From Paraburkholderia tuberum STM678 (GTDB taxonomy: Bacteria; Pseudomonadota; Gammaproteobacteria; Burkholderiales; Burkholderiaceae): a DNA stretch of 64,000 bases. The notes beneath the pieces were generated by a model, which was not told the origin of the DNA, searched no databases, and worked only from the letters and a program-made list of their open reading frames with translations. The translations under genes and the position numbers were made by a program. The first letter of the stretch is position 1. The number at the start of each line of letters is the position of its first letter. The stretch lies in NCBI RefSeq assembly GCF_902833905.1, contig NZ_CADFGP010000031.1:32706-96705 (forward strand), in the 5' to 3' direction. Positions 1 through 9,339 of the stretch are shown in pieces.

Positions 1-1911
1 CTCTACGTGCCGGTCGCGCAATTGCACGTGATCTCGCGCTATAGCGGCGCCGATCCGGAAAGCGCGCCGCTGCATTCGCTCGGCTCGGGCCAGTGGGAAA
101 AGGCCAAGCGCAAGGCCGCGCAGCAGATCCGCGACACCGCCGCCGAGCTGCTCAACCTGTACGCCCGCCGTGCCGCCCGCGAGGGCCACGCGTTCGCGCT
201 CGAACCGAAGGACTACGTGAAGTTCGCCGAGAGCTTCGGTTTCGAGGAAACGCCGGACCAGGCCGCCGCGATCGCGGCCGTGATCGGCGACATGACGAGC
301 GGCAAACCGATGGACCGGCTCGTGTGCGGCGACGTCGGCTTCGGCAAGACCGAGGTCGCATTGCGCGCGGCGTTCATCGCGGTGATGGGCGGCAAGCAGG
401 TCGCGCTGTTGGCGCCGACCACGCTGCTCGCCGAACAGCACACGCAAACCTTCAGCGACCGCTTCTCCGACTGGCCGGTGCGCATCGCCGAGCTATCGCG
501 CTTCAAGTCGACCAAGGAAGTGAACGCGGCGATCCGGCAGATCAACGAAGGCTCGGTCGACATCGTAATCGGCACGCACAAGCTGCTGTCGTCCGATGTG
601 CAGTTCAAGCGGCTCGGACTCGTGATCATCGACGAGGAGCATCGCTTCGGCGTGCGTCAGAAGGAGGCGCTGAAAGCGCTGCGCGCGGAAGTCGACGTAC
701 TGACGCTGACCGCGACGCCGATTCCCCGTACGCTCGGCATGGCGCTCGAAGGCCTGCGCGATTTCTCGGTGATCGCAACGGCGCCGCAAAAACGCCTCGC
801 GATCAAGACCTTCGTGCGGCGCGAGGAAGACAGCGTGATTCGCGAAGCAATGCTGCGCGAGTTGAAGCGCGGCGGCCAGGTCTACTTCCTGCACAACGAA
901 GTCGAGACGATCCAGAATCGCCGGCAGATGCTCGAAGAGCTGGTGCCCGAAGCGCGCATCGCGGTCGCGCATGGACAGATGCACGAGCGGGAACTGGAGC
1001 GGGTGATGCGCGACTTCGTCGCGCAACGCGCGAACGTGCTGCTGTGCACGACGATCATCGAAACCGGCATCGACGTGCCGAGCGCGAACACGATCCTGAT
1101 CCACCGCTCCGACAAGTTCGGCCTCGCGCAATTGCATCAGCTGCGTGGCCGCGTCGGCCGCTCGCATCACCAGGCGTACTCGTATCTGCTCGTGCACGAT
1201 CCGCAGGGGCTCACCAAGCAGGCGCAACGGCGGCTCGAAGCGATCCAGCAGATGGAGGAACTCGGCTCGGGCTTTTATCTCGCGATGCACGACCTCGAAA
1301 TTCGCGGCACCGGCGAGGTGCTCGGTGACAAGCAGTCGGGCGAGATTCACGAGATCGGCTTCCAGCTTTATACCGACATGCTCAACGACGCAGTGAGGGC
1401 GCTCAAGAACGGCAAGGAGCCAGACCTCACCGCGCCGCTCGCCGCGACCACCGAGATCAACCTGCATTCGCCGGCGATCCTGCCGTCGGACTATTGCGGC
1501 GACGTGCAGGAACGGCTGTCGCTGTACAAGCGCCTCGCGAACTGCGAACACAACGATTCGATCGACGGCATCCAGGAAGAGCTGATCGACCGCTTCGGCA
1601 AGCTGCCGCCGCAGGCGCATGCGCTGGTGGAGACGCATCGACTGCGGCTCGCCGCGAAGCCGCTCGGCATTTCGAAGATCGATGCCGGTGAAGCGGTGAT
1701 CGGCCTGCAGTTCATCCCCAATCCGCCCGTCGACGCGATGCGGATCATCGAGATGGTGCAGAAGCACAAGCACATCAAGCTCGCGGGTCAGGACAAGCTG
1801 CGTATCGAAACGCGCAGCCCGGATCTCGCGGTGCGCGTCGCGACCGTCAAGGAGACCTTGCGCGCGCTCGGTTCGCCGAGCCGCGGCACGGCGGCGGCGC
1901 CGGCTCGCTGA
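1..1911 (+). CDS. mfd: Transcription-repair coupling factor Mfd, C-terminal part (gene starts before the window)
   Basis: This is the last 636 residues of the roughly 1150-residue ATPase that removes stalled RNA polymerase and recruits UvrA to lesions. The visible part opens in the end of the polymerase-interacting domain (YVPVAQLHVISRYSG). It continues through the RecG-like motor: Walker A GDVGFGKTE near residue 110, the DEEH box (IIDEEHRFG), TATPIPRTL, and the QLRGRVGRS motif VI. The C-terminal D7-type domain ends in a Gly/Ala-rich tail. The 5' end is cut only by the window edge; the visible frame is intact. A strong terminator follows the stop codon. Confidence 0.97.
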   Translation, partial: LYVPVAQLHVISRYSGADPESAPLHSLGSGQWEKAKRKAAQQIRDTAAELLNLYARRAAREGHAFALEPKDYVKFAESFGFEETPDQAAAIAAVIGDMTSGKPMDRLVCGDVGFGKTEVALRAAFIAVMGGKQVALLAPTTLLAEQHTQTFSDRFSDWPVRIAELSRFKSTKEVNAAIRQINEGSVDIVIGTHKLLSSDVQFKRLGLVIIDEEHRFGVRQKEALKALRAEVDVLTLTATPIPRTLGMALEGLRDFSVIATAPQKRLAIKTFVRREEDSVIREAMLRELKRGGQVYFLHNEVETIQNRRQMLEELVPEARIAVAHGQMHERELERVMRDFVAQRANVLLCTTIIETGIDVPSANTILIHRSDKFGLAQLHQLRGRVGRSHHQAYSYLLVHDPQGLTKQAQRRLEAIQQMEELGSGFYLAMHDLEIRGTGEVLGDKQSGEIHEIGFQLYTDMLNDAVRALKNGKEPDLTAPLAATTEINLHSPAILPSDYCGDVQERLSLYKRLANCEHNDSIDGIQEELIDRFGKLPPQAHALVETHRLRLAAKPLGISKIDAGEAVIGLQFIPNPPVDAMRIIEMVQKHKHIKLAGQDKLRIETRSPDLAVRVATVKETLRALGSPSRGTAAAPAR

Positions 1912-1953
1912 GCGCGGCACGCTGTGCGCACAGGCTCGTGAAAACCGCAGAAA

Positions 1954-1978
1954 ACGGGGGGACGTCCCCCGTTTTTTT
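1954..1978 (+). terminator. Rho-independent terminator after mfd
   Basis: A perfect stem ACGGGGG/CCCCCGT closes on a four-base loop and is followed by seven T residues. It lies about 45 bases after the mfd stop codon. Confidence 0.85.
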
Positions 1979-2025
1979 GCATCGATGCTGCGCTGCGCCA
2001 ACGCGAGCCCGGCTTTTTGGACATC

Positions 2026-2053
2026 CTGACGAAAATGCAATTTGGGATATGAT
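2026..2053 (+). promoter_or_regulatory. Putative promoter of argE
   Basis: A TATGAT -10 box (2048-2053) lies 16 bases downstream of CTGACG (2026-2031), a 4/6 match to the -35 consensus. The start codon of argE follows 29 bases later, with GGAG at a good distance. Confidence 0.4.
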
Positions 2054-2082
2054 CGATAGACACAAAACGCTGGAGTCATGTC

Positions 2083-3315
2083 ATGTCTCACGTCGCTGAA
2101 ACAGCGCAATCGTTGCAGTCGTCCGCCTCCTCCGCGTCCCCCGCTTCTCCGATATCTCTGCCCTGGGTCACCCGTCTCGTGTCGATGGACACGGTGAGCC
2201 GCAATCCAAACCTCGGCCTGATCGAAACCGTGCGCGACGAACTGCGCGCGGTCGGTATCGACGCGACGCTGACGCACGGCAAGGGCGGCAAATGGGCGAA
2301 CCTGTTCGCGACCATTCCCGCGCACGACGGCGAAACGAACGGCGGCGTCGTGCTGTCGGGCCACACCGACGTCGTGCCGGTGGACGGCCAGCAATGGGAC
2401 AGCGATCCGTTCAAGCCGGAGATTCGCGGTGACAAGCTCTATGGCCGCGGCACCTGCGACATGAAGGGCTTCATCGGCGCGGCGCTCGCGCTCGTGCCGG
2501 ACATGCAGCGCACGAAGCTCGCGAAGCCGATCCACCTCGCGCTGTCGTTCGACGAGGAAGTGGGCTGCGTGGGCGCGCCGCTTCTGATCGCCGATCTGAT
2601 GAAGCGCGGCGTGAAGCCGGACGGCTGCATCGTCGGCGAGCCGACCAGCATGCGCCCGATCATCGCGCACAAGGGCATCAACGCGTATCAGTGCTGCGTA
2701 CGCGGCCAGGCCGCGCATTCGTCGCTGACGCCGAAGGGCTTGAACGCGATCGAGTACGCGGCTCGCCTGATCTGCTACATCCGCGACATGGCCGACCAGT
2801 TCCGCGCGCAAGGCCCCTTCGACGAACTGTACGACGTGCCGTTCAGCACCGCGCAGACCAGCACGATCACGGGCGGCAACGCAATCAACACGGTGCCGGC
2901 CGAATGCCAGTTCCAGTTCGAGTTCCGCAACCTGCCGACGCTCGATCCCGAGCAGATCTTCGCGCGCATCGACAGCTACGCGCGCGAAACGCTGCTGCCG
3001 AAAATGCTGCGCGAGCACCCCTCGGCCGCGATCGAGATCACGAAGATCGCCGCGGCGCCCGGACTCGATTCGTCCGAACAGGCCGCGATCACGCAGCTCG
3101 TCCGCGCGCTGACGGCCGACCAGGACAAGCGCAAGGTCGCATACGGCACCGAGGCCGGGCTGTTTTCGAACGCGGGGATTCCGAGCATCGTCTGCGGCCC
3201 CGGCGACATCCAGCAGGCGCATAAGGCGAACGAATTCGTCGAGCTCGCGCAGCTCGTCGCGTGCGAGCGCTTCTTGCGCAAGTTCATCCACAGCATGTCG
3301 GTCGAGGCCGCTTAG
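2083..3315 (+). CDS. argE: Acetylornithine deacetylase (M20 family)
   Basis: A 410-residue zinc metallopeptidase-fold enzyme that removes the acetyl group from N2-acetylornithine in arginine synthesis. The M20 signatures are in order: SGHTDVVPVDGQQW with the metal-binding His-x-Asp, GRGTCDMKGFIGAAL, and the general base/ligand pair in FDEEVGCVGAP. The dimerisation domain follows, and a late ligand region lies near YGTEAGLFSNAGIPS. Length fits ArgE (about 385-410). The N-terminus has a Ser/Ala-rich extension of some 20 residues, so a slightly later start cannot be excluded, but GGAG precedes this ATG. It stands alone, with its own promoter. The activity is assigned by family resemblance; related M20 deacylases could look similar. 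Confidence 0.88.
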   Translation: MSHVAETAQSLQSSASSASPASPISLPWVTRLVSMDTVSRNPNLGLIETVRDELRAVGIDATLTHGKGGKWANLFATIPAHDGETNGGVVLSGHTDVVPVDGQQWDSDPFKPEIRGDKLYGRGTCDMKGFIGAALALVPDMQRTKLAKPIHLALSFDEEVGCVGAPLLIADLMKRGVKPDGCIVGEPTSMRPIIAHKGINAYQCCVRGQAAHSSLTPKGLNAIEYAARLICYIRDMADQFRAQGPFDELYDVPFSTAQTSTITGGNAINTVPAECQFQFEFRNLPTLDPEQIFARIDSYARETLLPKMLREHPSAAIEITKIAAAPGLDSSEQAAITQLVRALTADQDKRKVAYGTEAGLFSNAGIPSIVCGPGDIQQAHKANEFVELAQLVACERFLRKFIHSMSVEAA

Positions 3316-3404
3316 CCCGTTTCGTTGCAGCGGCGCGCAGCCGCAGTGAACCTGCGCGCCGAGCCACGGGCCTCAGCGACATCGACGACTCCGGAGCGAC
3401 CGCC

Positions 3405-4439
3405 ATGTCCAGCGCCATGCCGCAGCACACGGATCACACGATCGACGGTGAGCCGATCCCTACGCTCGACGACATCGCCGCGCAGCACTTCGCGTTGACG
3501 CCCTGGGTCGCGCGCACGCCGGTGTTCGACCGGCTCGACTTCTCATCGCTGCGCGGCACCGTCGTCAATTTCAAGTTCGAGCTGCTGCAGGCGGGCGGCA
3601 GCTTCAAGGCGCGCGGCGCCTTCACGAACCTGCTCGCGCTCGACGACGCGCAAAAGAGCGCGGGTGTCACCTGCGTGTCGGGCGGCAATCACGCGGTGGC
3701 GGTCGCCTATGCGGCGATGCGCCTCGGCGTCAGCGCCAAGGTCGTGCTGTTCAGCGCGGCGAATCCGGCCCGCGTCGCGTTGTGCCGCGAGTACGGCGCC
3801 GACATCGTCTATGCGGAAGATCTCGCCGAAGCGTTCGAACTGGTGCGCCGCGTCGAGGCCGAGGAAGGCCGCTATTTCGTGCATCCGTTCAACGGCTATC
3901 GCACGGTGCTCGGCTCGGCGACGCTCGGCTACGAATGGGCCACGCAAACGCCTGACCTCGAAGCGGTGATCGTGCCGATCGGCGGCGGCGGACTCGCGGC
4001 CGGGGTCTCCACCGCGCTGCGGCTCGCGAATCCGAACGTGCACGTGTACGGCGTCGAACCCGAAGGCTCGGACGTGATGAGTAAGAGTTTTGCCGCCAAC
4101 CATACGGTCAGAATGGGCCACATGCACAGCATCGCCGATTCGCTGATGTCGCCGCATACCGAGCAATACAGCTACGAACTGTGCCGCCGCCATGTCGATC
4201 GGATCGTCACCGTGTCCGACGACCAGTTGCGCGAGGCGATGCTGATCCTGTTCAATCAGCTGAAGCTCGCGGTCGAGCCGGCTTGCGCGGCCGCCACGGC
4301 CGGATTGCTCGGACCGCTGCGCGAACAGTTGCAGGGCAAACGCGTGGGCGTGCTGCTGTGCGGTGCCAATATCGACCCGGTCAGTTTTGCCGCGCATCTG
4401 GAGCGCGCGCGCCATAGCGAGTCACAGTTTCCTCATTAG
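3405..4439 (+). CDS. PLP-dependent threonine/serine dehydratase-like protein
   Basis: A 344-residue fold-type II PLP enzyme. It has the Schiff-base lysine motif GGSFKARGAF, an asparagine loop SGGNHAVAVAYA and the phosphate-binding glycine loop IGGGGLAAG. There is no C-terminal ACT regulatory domain, so it resembles catabolic threonine dehydratases, serine racemases or 3-hydroxyaspartate dehydratases more than biosynthetic IlvA. The frame is open upstream to 3261, but that part overlaps the end of argE and reads as Arg-rich noise. The ATG at 3405 starts the conserved region. It lies 89 bases after argE and may be co-transcribed with it. Substrate cannot be settled from sequence. Confidence 0.83.
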   Translation: MSSAMPQHTDHTIDGEPIPTLDDIAAQHFALTPWVARTPVFDRLDFSSLRGTVVNFKFELLQAGGSFKARGAFTNLLALDDAQKSAGVTCVSGGNHAVAVAYAAMRLGVSAKVVLFSAANPARVALCREYGADIVYAEDLAEAFELVRRVEAEEGRYFVHPFNGYRTVLGSATLGYEWATQTPDLEAVIVPIGGGGLAAGVSTALRLANPNVHVYGVEPEGSDVMSKSFAANHTVRMGHMHSIADSLMSPHTEQYSYELCRRHVDRIVTVSDDQLREAMLILFNQLKLAVEPACAAATAGLLGPLREQLQGKRVGVLLCGANIDPVSFAAHLERARHSESQFPH

Positions 4440-4538
4440 CGACGCGCAGCAGATGCGCTTGTTGCCTTGCGGCTAAAGCACTAGCCTATCCGCTTCAGGT
4501 TGGTATGATTCGGCTATTCACATCAGGGAGGTGTAGGC

Positions 4539-4985
4539 ATGAGCATGATCCAGGAATTTAAAGAATTTGCCCTCAAAGGCAACGTGATGGATCTGGCGGT
4601 CGGTGTGATTATCGGCGGCGCGTTTTCCACCATTGTCAATTCCGTGGTTAAAGACCTGATCATGCCGGTTGTCGGGGTCGCTACCGGCGGCCTCGATTTC
4701 TCCAATCTGTTCGTTCGCCTGGGCCATATTCCGGCCACTTACAAAGGCAACCCCGAATCGTATAAAGACCTGCAGACAGGTGGCGTGGCGGTGTTCGGTT
4801 ACGGTTCATTCATTACCGCGACGATCAACTTCATCATTCTCGCGTTCATCATCTTTCTGATGGTCAAATTCATCAACAAACTGCGCAAGGAGCCGCAAGC
4901 CGCGCCGGCGGAGCCGCCGCCGCCGCCGGAAGACGTGCTGCTGCTGCGCGAGATCCGCGATTCGCTGAACAACCAGCAGCGTTAA
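4539..4985 (+). CDS. mscL: Large-conductance mechanosensitive channel
   Basis: A 148-residue inner-membrane channel that opens under osmotic downshock. The N-terminal helix MSMIQEFKEFALKGN, the pore-lining TM1 (VMDLAVGVIIGGAFSTIVNS) and TM2 (ATINFIILAFIIFLMVKF) are all present. The cytoplasmic tail contains a run of prolines before a short amphipathic end. A strong GGGAGGTG ribosome-binding site lies about seven bases before the ATG. It is monocistronic: an inverted-repeat terminator follows the stop codon and separates it from the convergent hybrid kinase gene. Confidence 0.96.
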   Translation: MSMIQEFKEFALKGNVMDLAVGVIIGGAFSTIVNSVVKDLIMPVVGVATGGLDFSNLFVRLGHIPATYKGNPESYKDLQTGGVAVFGYGSFITATINFIILAFIIFLMVKFINKLRKEPQAAPAEPPPPPEDVLLLREIRDSLNNQQR

Positions 4986-5030
4986 TCGTCGAATCAAGCT
5001 CGGGTTGGACGGCCTGAGCCAGTGAAATCA

Positions 5031-5065
5031 AAAGGCCTGTCGCGATCGGCGTCGCGACAGGCCTT
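5031..5065. terminator. Bidirectional terminator between mscL and the hybrid kinase
   Basis: A perfect 15-base inverted repeat, AAAGGCCTGTCGCGA and its complement, closes on a five-base loop. T-rich flanks occur on both strands, so it can end mscL on the plus strand and the hybrid kinase on the minus strand. Confidence 0.8.
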
Positions 5066-5108
5066 TGTGTTTTCACGCTGCCTTCAGCGCGCTGCGCTTT
5101 ATCGAGCC

Positions 5109-7082
5109 TTACCCTTCCTTTTGCGCCTTCAATTGCGCCGCACTTTCGATCATCGCTTCGAGCTGGCCGAAATTGACAGGCTTCGTCAGATGCGATGTAA
5201 AGCCCGCGCTCAAACAGCGGCGCACGTCCTCGTCGGTGCCGAAGCCGGTCAGCGCGACGGCTGGCACGTCGGAATGTTCGCGAAACGCCTTGACGAAATC
5301 AAGACCGGTGCCATCGGGCAATCCGACATCGCTGACAACCAGATCGAACCCGTGCAACTGCGTCGCGGCAAGCGCATCGTCGACCCGCCCGACCACCGTC
5401 ACCTGATGACCCAAGCCGCGCATCAATTGGGCCATCACGTCGGCGGTGTCGGCATGGTCCTCGATCAGCAGCACGGACAGCGAACTCGCCGGCTGCAGGT
5501 TGCTCGGCACGATGACCGGCGGCGCGGTGGCCCGCGCGGCGGCGGTCGGCAGCGTGATCGTGAAGGTCGCGCCGCAATGCGGACCGGGACTCCGCGCGGT
5601 CACAGTGCCGCCGTGCACGTCCGTCAAAGCCTTCGTGATCGCGAGACCGAGACCCAGGCCGCCGAACTGCCGCGTCATGCTTTGGTCGCCCTGCTCGAAC
5701 GCATTGAACAGCTTGCCGATCTGCTCCGGCTCGATGCCGATGCCGGTGTCTTCGACCGAGATCTGCACCTGCATGCGTTCGTCGCGTGTGCGCACATAGA
5801 TATGGCCGCCGTCCGGCGTGAACTTTGCGGCATTGCGAATCAGGTTCCACAGCATCTGTTGCAGCCGCGCGCGATCGGCGAGCACGTAGTGATGCGTCGC
5901 GTGCTTCTCGACATGCACGTCCTGCTGCTTGACCTGGATTTCGCTGCGAAAGAGTTCGAGCACGCTGTCGATCACCTCGTGTACGTCGACGGTCTCCAGC
6001 GACAGCCGCAGCTTGCCGTTCGCGACGCGCGTCAGATCGAGCAGATCGTCGATCAGCCGCGCCTCCAGTTCGACGTTGCGGCGGATCATGCGCACGCTCG
6101 CACGCGCCTGCTCCGGCAGTTCCGGGATCATCTCGAGTACGCTCGCGCCCGCGAGCACCGGCGTGAGCGGTGTGCGCAATTCGTGCGACAGCATCGCGAG
6201 AAAACGGTCCTTCGCGCGATTCGCTTCTTCGGCGGCCTGGCGCGCGGCCTGCTCGGACTCGAGCAGTCGCTCGCGCTCCTCGATCGCCTCGCGCTGCGAG
6301 TGGATGTCGGTGCAGCTACCGAACCATTTGCTGACGTTGCCATCGGCATCGCGCATCGCGACCACGCGCACGTCGAACCAGCGGTACTCGCCGTCGTGGC
6401 GGCGAATCCGCATCTCGTGCCGATAGTCGCCGCTGCGGCTCGCGACGGCCTTCAGCCAGCTTTGCCGGATCTGCTCGCAATCGTCGCGATGCACGGCCTC
6501 TAGCCACGCGAGACCATGCGAGCCATGTTCGGGCAAGCCGGTGTAGTCGTACCATTGCTTCGACAGGAAGTCGCAATCGCCGGCCGCGTCGCAGGTCAGC
6601 ACGAGATGCGGCAACGTCTCCGACAGCGTGCGGTAATGCAGCTCGCGATCGCGCAGCAGCAGCGCTTCGTCGGACGCGCGTTGCAGCCGCACCTGCGACA
6701 ACACGCGCTCCACGGCCTCTGGCAGATAGTCGAGATAGTCGCCGGACTTCGGCACCACGTCGGACACGCCCGCGCGCAGCGCTTCGATCACGCGCGACTC
6801 GTCGGTGAAGCCGGTCACGAGGATCGCCGGAATGCGCACGCCCTCCGCGCGCAGACGCCGGAAGAAATCGAGCCCGGTCTCCGGTCCGCTCAGCTGATAA
6901 TCGAGCACGAGCAGATCGGGGGCGCGGCTCGCGAGCCGCTCGCGGGCCGCCTCGACGCCGGCGCAGATCGTCACCCGGCAGCCGGCGCGTTCGAGCGACT
7001 TGCGCGCGAGCCGCAAGATGCCCTCGTCGTCATCGACGACGAGCACATAGGCGGCGTGCGGCGTGGACACTTCTTCGATCAT
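5109..7082 (-). CDS. Hybrid sensor histidine kinase / response regulator (REC-PAS-HisKA-HATPase-REC)
   Basis: A 657-residue soluble phosphorelay protein. The N-terminal receiver runs to about residue 130, with its phospho-acceptor in LLVLDYQLSGP and the VLVVDDDEG acid pocket. A PAS/PAC segment covers roughly 150-270. A coiled-coil linker leads to the dimerisation helix with FLAMLSHELRTPL (phospho-His). The HATPase domain has NLIRNAAKFTPDGG, VEDTGIGI and GGLGLGLAI. A second receiver at the C-terminus has DLVVSDVGLPDGTG. No membrane span is visible, so its signal is cytosolic or arrives through the first receiver. It is the third gene of a minus-strand cluster with a CHASE3-type kinase and a degraded response regulator. 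The input signal is unknown. Confidence 0.92.
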   Translation of the reverse strand: MIEEVSTPHAAYVLVVDDDEGILRLARKSLERAGCRVTICAGVEAARERLASRAPDLLVLDYQLSGPETGLDFFRRLRAEGVRIPAILVTGFTDESRVIEALRAGVSDVVPKSGDYLDYLPEAVERVLSQVRLQRASDEALLLRDRELHYRTLSETLPHLVLTCDAAGDCDFLSKQWYDYTGLPEHGSHGLAWLEAVHRDDCEQIRQSWLKAVASRSGDYRHEMRIRRHDGEYRWFDVRVVAMRDADGNVSKWFGSCTDIHSQREAIEERERLLESEQAARQAAEEANRAKDRFLAMLSHELRTPLTPVLAGASVLEMIPELPEQARASVRMIRRNVELEARLIDDLLDLTRVANGKLRLSLETVDVHEVIDSVLELFRSEIQVKQQDVHVEKHATHHYVLADRARLQQMLWNLIRNAAKFTPDGGHIYVRTRDERMQVQISVEDTGIGIEPEQIGKLFNAFEQGDQSMTRQFGGLGLGLAITKALTDVHGGTVTARSPGPHCGATFTITLPTAAARATAPPVIVPSNLQPASSLSVLLIEDHADTADVMAQLMRGLGHQVTVVGRVDDALAATQLHGFDLVVSDVGLPDGTGLDFVKAFREHSDVPAVALTGFGTDEDVRRCLSAGFTSHLTKPVNFGQLEAMIESAAQLKAQKEG

Positions 7083-7141
7083 GCAGGTGCTCTCCGGCTC
7101 GGTACGGTGCTCATCTTGTCATGAACGGCTTTCGGACAGCT

Positions 7142-7263
7142 TCAAGGCGGCGCGAGCCGCTGCCCCGGCGGCAGTTTGACCACTTGCAGGAAAAAGCCGA
7201 GAGCGTCGCGTGGCCGTCGTCGTCTTCGATCACAACGATGCTGACCGCTTGCGCGTGATTCAT
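7142..7263 (-). pseudogene. Remnant of a single-domain response regulator (internal deletion and frameshift)
   Basis: From an ATG at 7263 the frame reads MNHAQAVSIVVIEDDDGHATL, a typical start of a CheY-like receiver with its acidic pocket. A few codons later the neighbouring frame reads LGFFLQVVKLPPGQRLAPP and stops at 7142, a typical end of the same receiver family. The roughly 100 residues in between, including the phospho-acceptor Asp, are missing, and the halves join out of frame. The piece lies exactly between the sensor kinase and the hybrid kinase, where such clusters carry a small response regulator. I infer an internal deletion in a once-intact gene. Confidence 0.7.
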
Positions 7264-7343
7264 AGGCTCTCCGTGCCAACGATTCGTCATCCATGCCGCC
7301 GGGAGAAGGGCAGCGACGGTGCCCGCGCCGGCGTGCGCCGCGC

Positions 7344-8954
7344 TCAGAGGCGCGCCGGCTGCTCGGGCAGCACCACGAAAAAGGTCGATCCGGCGCCTTC
7401 GGCCGATTCGACCCAGACGCGCCCGCCGTGCCGCTCGACCGCGCGCCGGACCACCGCGAGGCCGATCCCCTCGCCGCTTGCGACGTCCCCGTGCAGACGC
7501 TGGAACGCGCGAAACACCTTCGACAGATACACGGCCGGAATGCCGAGCCCATTATCGCGGACGTAATAGATGCGCATACGGACCGCGCGCGGCTCGCTTT
7601 CGTCGACGGGTTCGGGCGCGAGCGCGCCGACCTCGATGCGCCCGCGGCGCGCCGGATCGAGGAAAGTCAGCGCATTGCCGATCAGATTGCCGAAGATCTG
7701 CTCGACCGCCGCCGGATCGCCCCATGCGGGCGGCAGCTCGCGCACCGTGACGCTCGCGGCGCGGTGGTCGATCGTGCCTTGCAGCCCATCGACGACTCGC
7801 GCCACCGCGCGCTCGACGCTGACCCGCTGCCACTGATATTCGAGCCGTCCCGCGCGCGAGATGCGCAACAGCGCGTCGATGATCGCCGCCGCGCGCGCGA
7901 CCGCGGTGCGCAAATAGTGCAACGACTCGCGCACCTCGCCATCGAGGATCTGCGTCATGCGCCGTGCTTCGTTCTCCGGCAGACGAGCCTGTCCGACGAG
8001 CACGTCGAGTTCGTCGCACGACACGTGCAGCTCTTTCGAAAACCCCTGCAGATTGACGAGCGGCGAGCGCAGATCGTGCGACACGCTGTAGATGAACATC
8101 TCGTTGTCCTGCGTTTCCTGGCGCAATTCCTCATTGACGGCCGCCAGTTCGCGCGCGCGTGCTTCGAGCTCCATCTTCAGCGCCTCCTGCCCGGCTTCCG
8201 CCTCGCGCAGACGCGCATCGGTCTGATGTAGCACCGTGTCAAGCGCGGCGATTTCGTCGCTGCCCGACAACGGCGCCGCGAGCGTCCGGCCGCTGCCGAG
8301 CCGCTCGGCGTTATCGGTCAGCACTTCGAGGCGTTGGCCGATGCCGCGCGCGAACCCGAAGGCGGTGACCGCCCAGATCAACATCGAGCCGAACACCGCG
8401 GCGATCAGCGCGCGCTGCTGAAGCTCGCGCCGCTCGCCGAGCGCGCTCGAGCGCTCGACGTCGAGCTCCGACGCCGCCGCGCCGAACTGGGCCAACTCGT
8501 CGCGGAACACGGCGATCTGCTCCGGCAACTCGCCGGTTTCGAGCGCGATATAGGGGCGTAGACTGCGCCCCTCGTGCAACGCCTGCGAGATCGCGACACT
8601 CTGTTCGCGATACGCGTCGATCGCGTGCCGCATGCTGCGCACGCGCTCGGCCTGGGCCGGCGTTTCGGCGACGAGCGCATCGAGCTTCGCGAGCCGGTCA
8701 TTCAGGTCGACCCACACCGCATGGCGGTCGATCAGCGAGGCACTGCCCGTCACCATCGCCGTGCGCACGCGCGCGGCCTGACGCAGCAGCGGATCGACGA
8801 TGGCCGACGACTCGTAGAGGATCTGCTTGCTGTTGTCGACCCATCGCGCGGCCTGCGCGGTCCGCTCCTGGGTATCGAAGACGACCCCGAGCAGCGCGAG
8901 TTCGACCACGCTCGGTATCGCGATCAGCAGCAGACCTTTGGTGAATAGTTTCAT
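7344..8954 (-). CDS. Membrane sensor histidine kinase with CHASE3-like periplasmic domain
   Basis: A 536-residue kinase. TM1 is at residues 7-25 (LLLIAIPSVVELALLGVVF). A helical periplasmic domain of about 150 residues resembling CHASE3 follows, then TM2 (ALIAAVFGSMLIWAVTAFGFA) and a HAMP-like segment. A coiled coil leads to HisKA with FIYSVSHDLRSPL as phospho-acceptor. The HATPase domain has an N-box FGNLIGNALTFL and RDNGLGIP, and ends at GSTFFVVLP. It is the first gene of the minus-strand cluster. Its natural partner was probably the receiver whose remnant follows directly downstream, so it may now signal to the hybrid kinase or be orphaned. CHASE3 is inferred from architecture. Confidence 0.88.
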   Translation of the reverse strand: MKLFTKGLLLIAIPSVVELALLGVVFDTQERTAQAARWVDNSKQILYESSAIVDPLLRQAARVRTAMVTGSASLIDRHAVWVDLNDRLAKLDALVAETPAQAERVRSMRHAIDAYREQSVAISQALHEGRSLRPYIALETGELPEQIAVFRDELAQFGAAASELDVERSSALGERRELQQRALIAAVFGSMLIWAVTAFGFARGIGQRLEVLTDNAERLGSGRTLAAPLSGSDEIAALDTVLHQTDARLREAEAGQEALKMELEARARELAAVNEELRQETQDNEMFIYSVSHDLRSPLVNLQGFSKELHVSCDELDVLVGQARLPENEARRMTQILDGEVRESLHYLRTAVARAAAIIDALLRISRAGRLEYQWQRVSVERAVARVVDGLQGTIDHRAASVTVRELPPAWGDPAAVEQIFGNLIGNALTFLDPARRGRIEVGALAPEPVDESEPRAVRMRIYYVRDNGLGIPAVYLSKVFRAFQRLHGDVASGEGIGLAVVRRAVERHGGRVWVESAEGAGSTFFVVLPEQPARL

Positions 8955-9339
8955 GGTTCCGTCAGGGCGTTCAGGCTGTGGTTCAGGCTGTCACTCGAAC
9001 GGCGGGGCTCGCGCGCACCCGTCGCGCCCTGCAAGGCGGGCGCCGCGCGGCTGGACGGGCCATTATCGACGTGAATCAGAGATATTTCAACGACGCGTCA
9101 GCAGGCGCTCGACCACACAAAAATGACTTTTTTATTGGGATGGGATGTTTTTTCCGCGCCGCCTGCGTCTATGATGGAGACAAGGTGTGCTGGGATGCGA
9201 ATGCGCGCGGCGAGGCGGTTCGGCATGATTCGTGCGGGAGGCGGTGGGGCGATGCGGTAGCGTCGAATCATCGTGAATCCGGCCTTGTCGTATGCTATAA
9301 AACATCGACGTGCGGCGCGCGAAAGCCGGGAGTGGTCGC
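8955..9339. other. Intergenic region between divergent genes
   Basis: A 385-base spacer separating the minus-strand kinase cluster from the plus-strand hypothetical gene. A TATGCTATAAAA stretch at 9291-9302 could hold a -10 box for the gene starting at 9340, but no good -35 box lies at the right distance. I see no further gene, repeat or hairpin of note. Confidence 0.5.

Noticed and set aside
493..3291. A 932-codon open frame on the minus strand across mfd and argE
   Set aside because: It is antisense to two clear genes and its translation is Arg/His/Asp-rich shadow sequence, a usual effect of high-GC codon bias.
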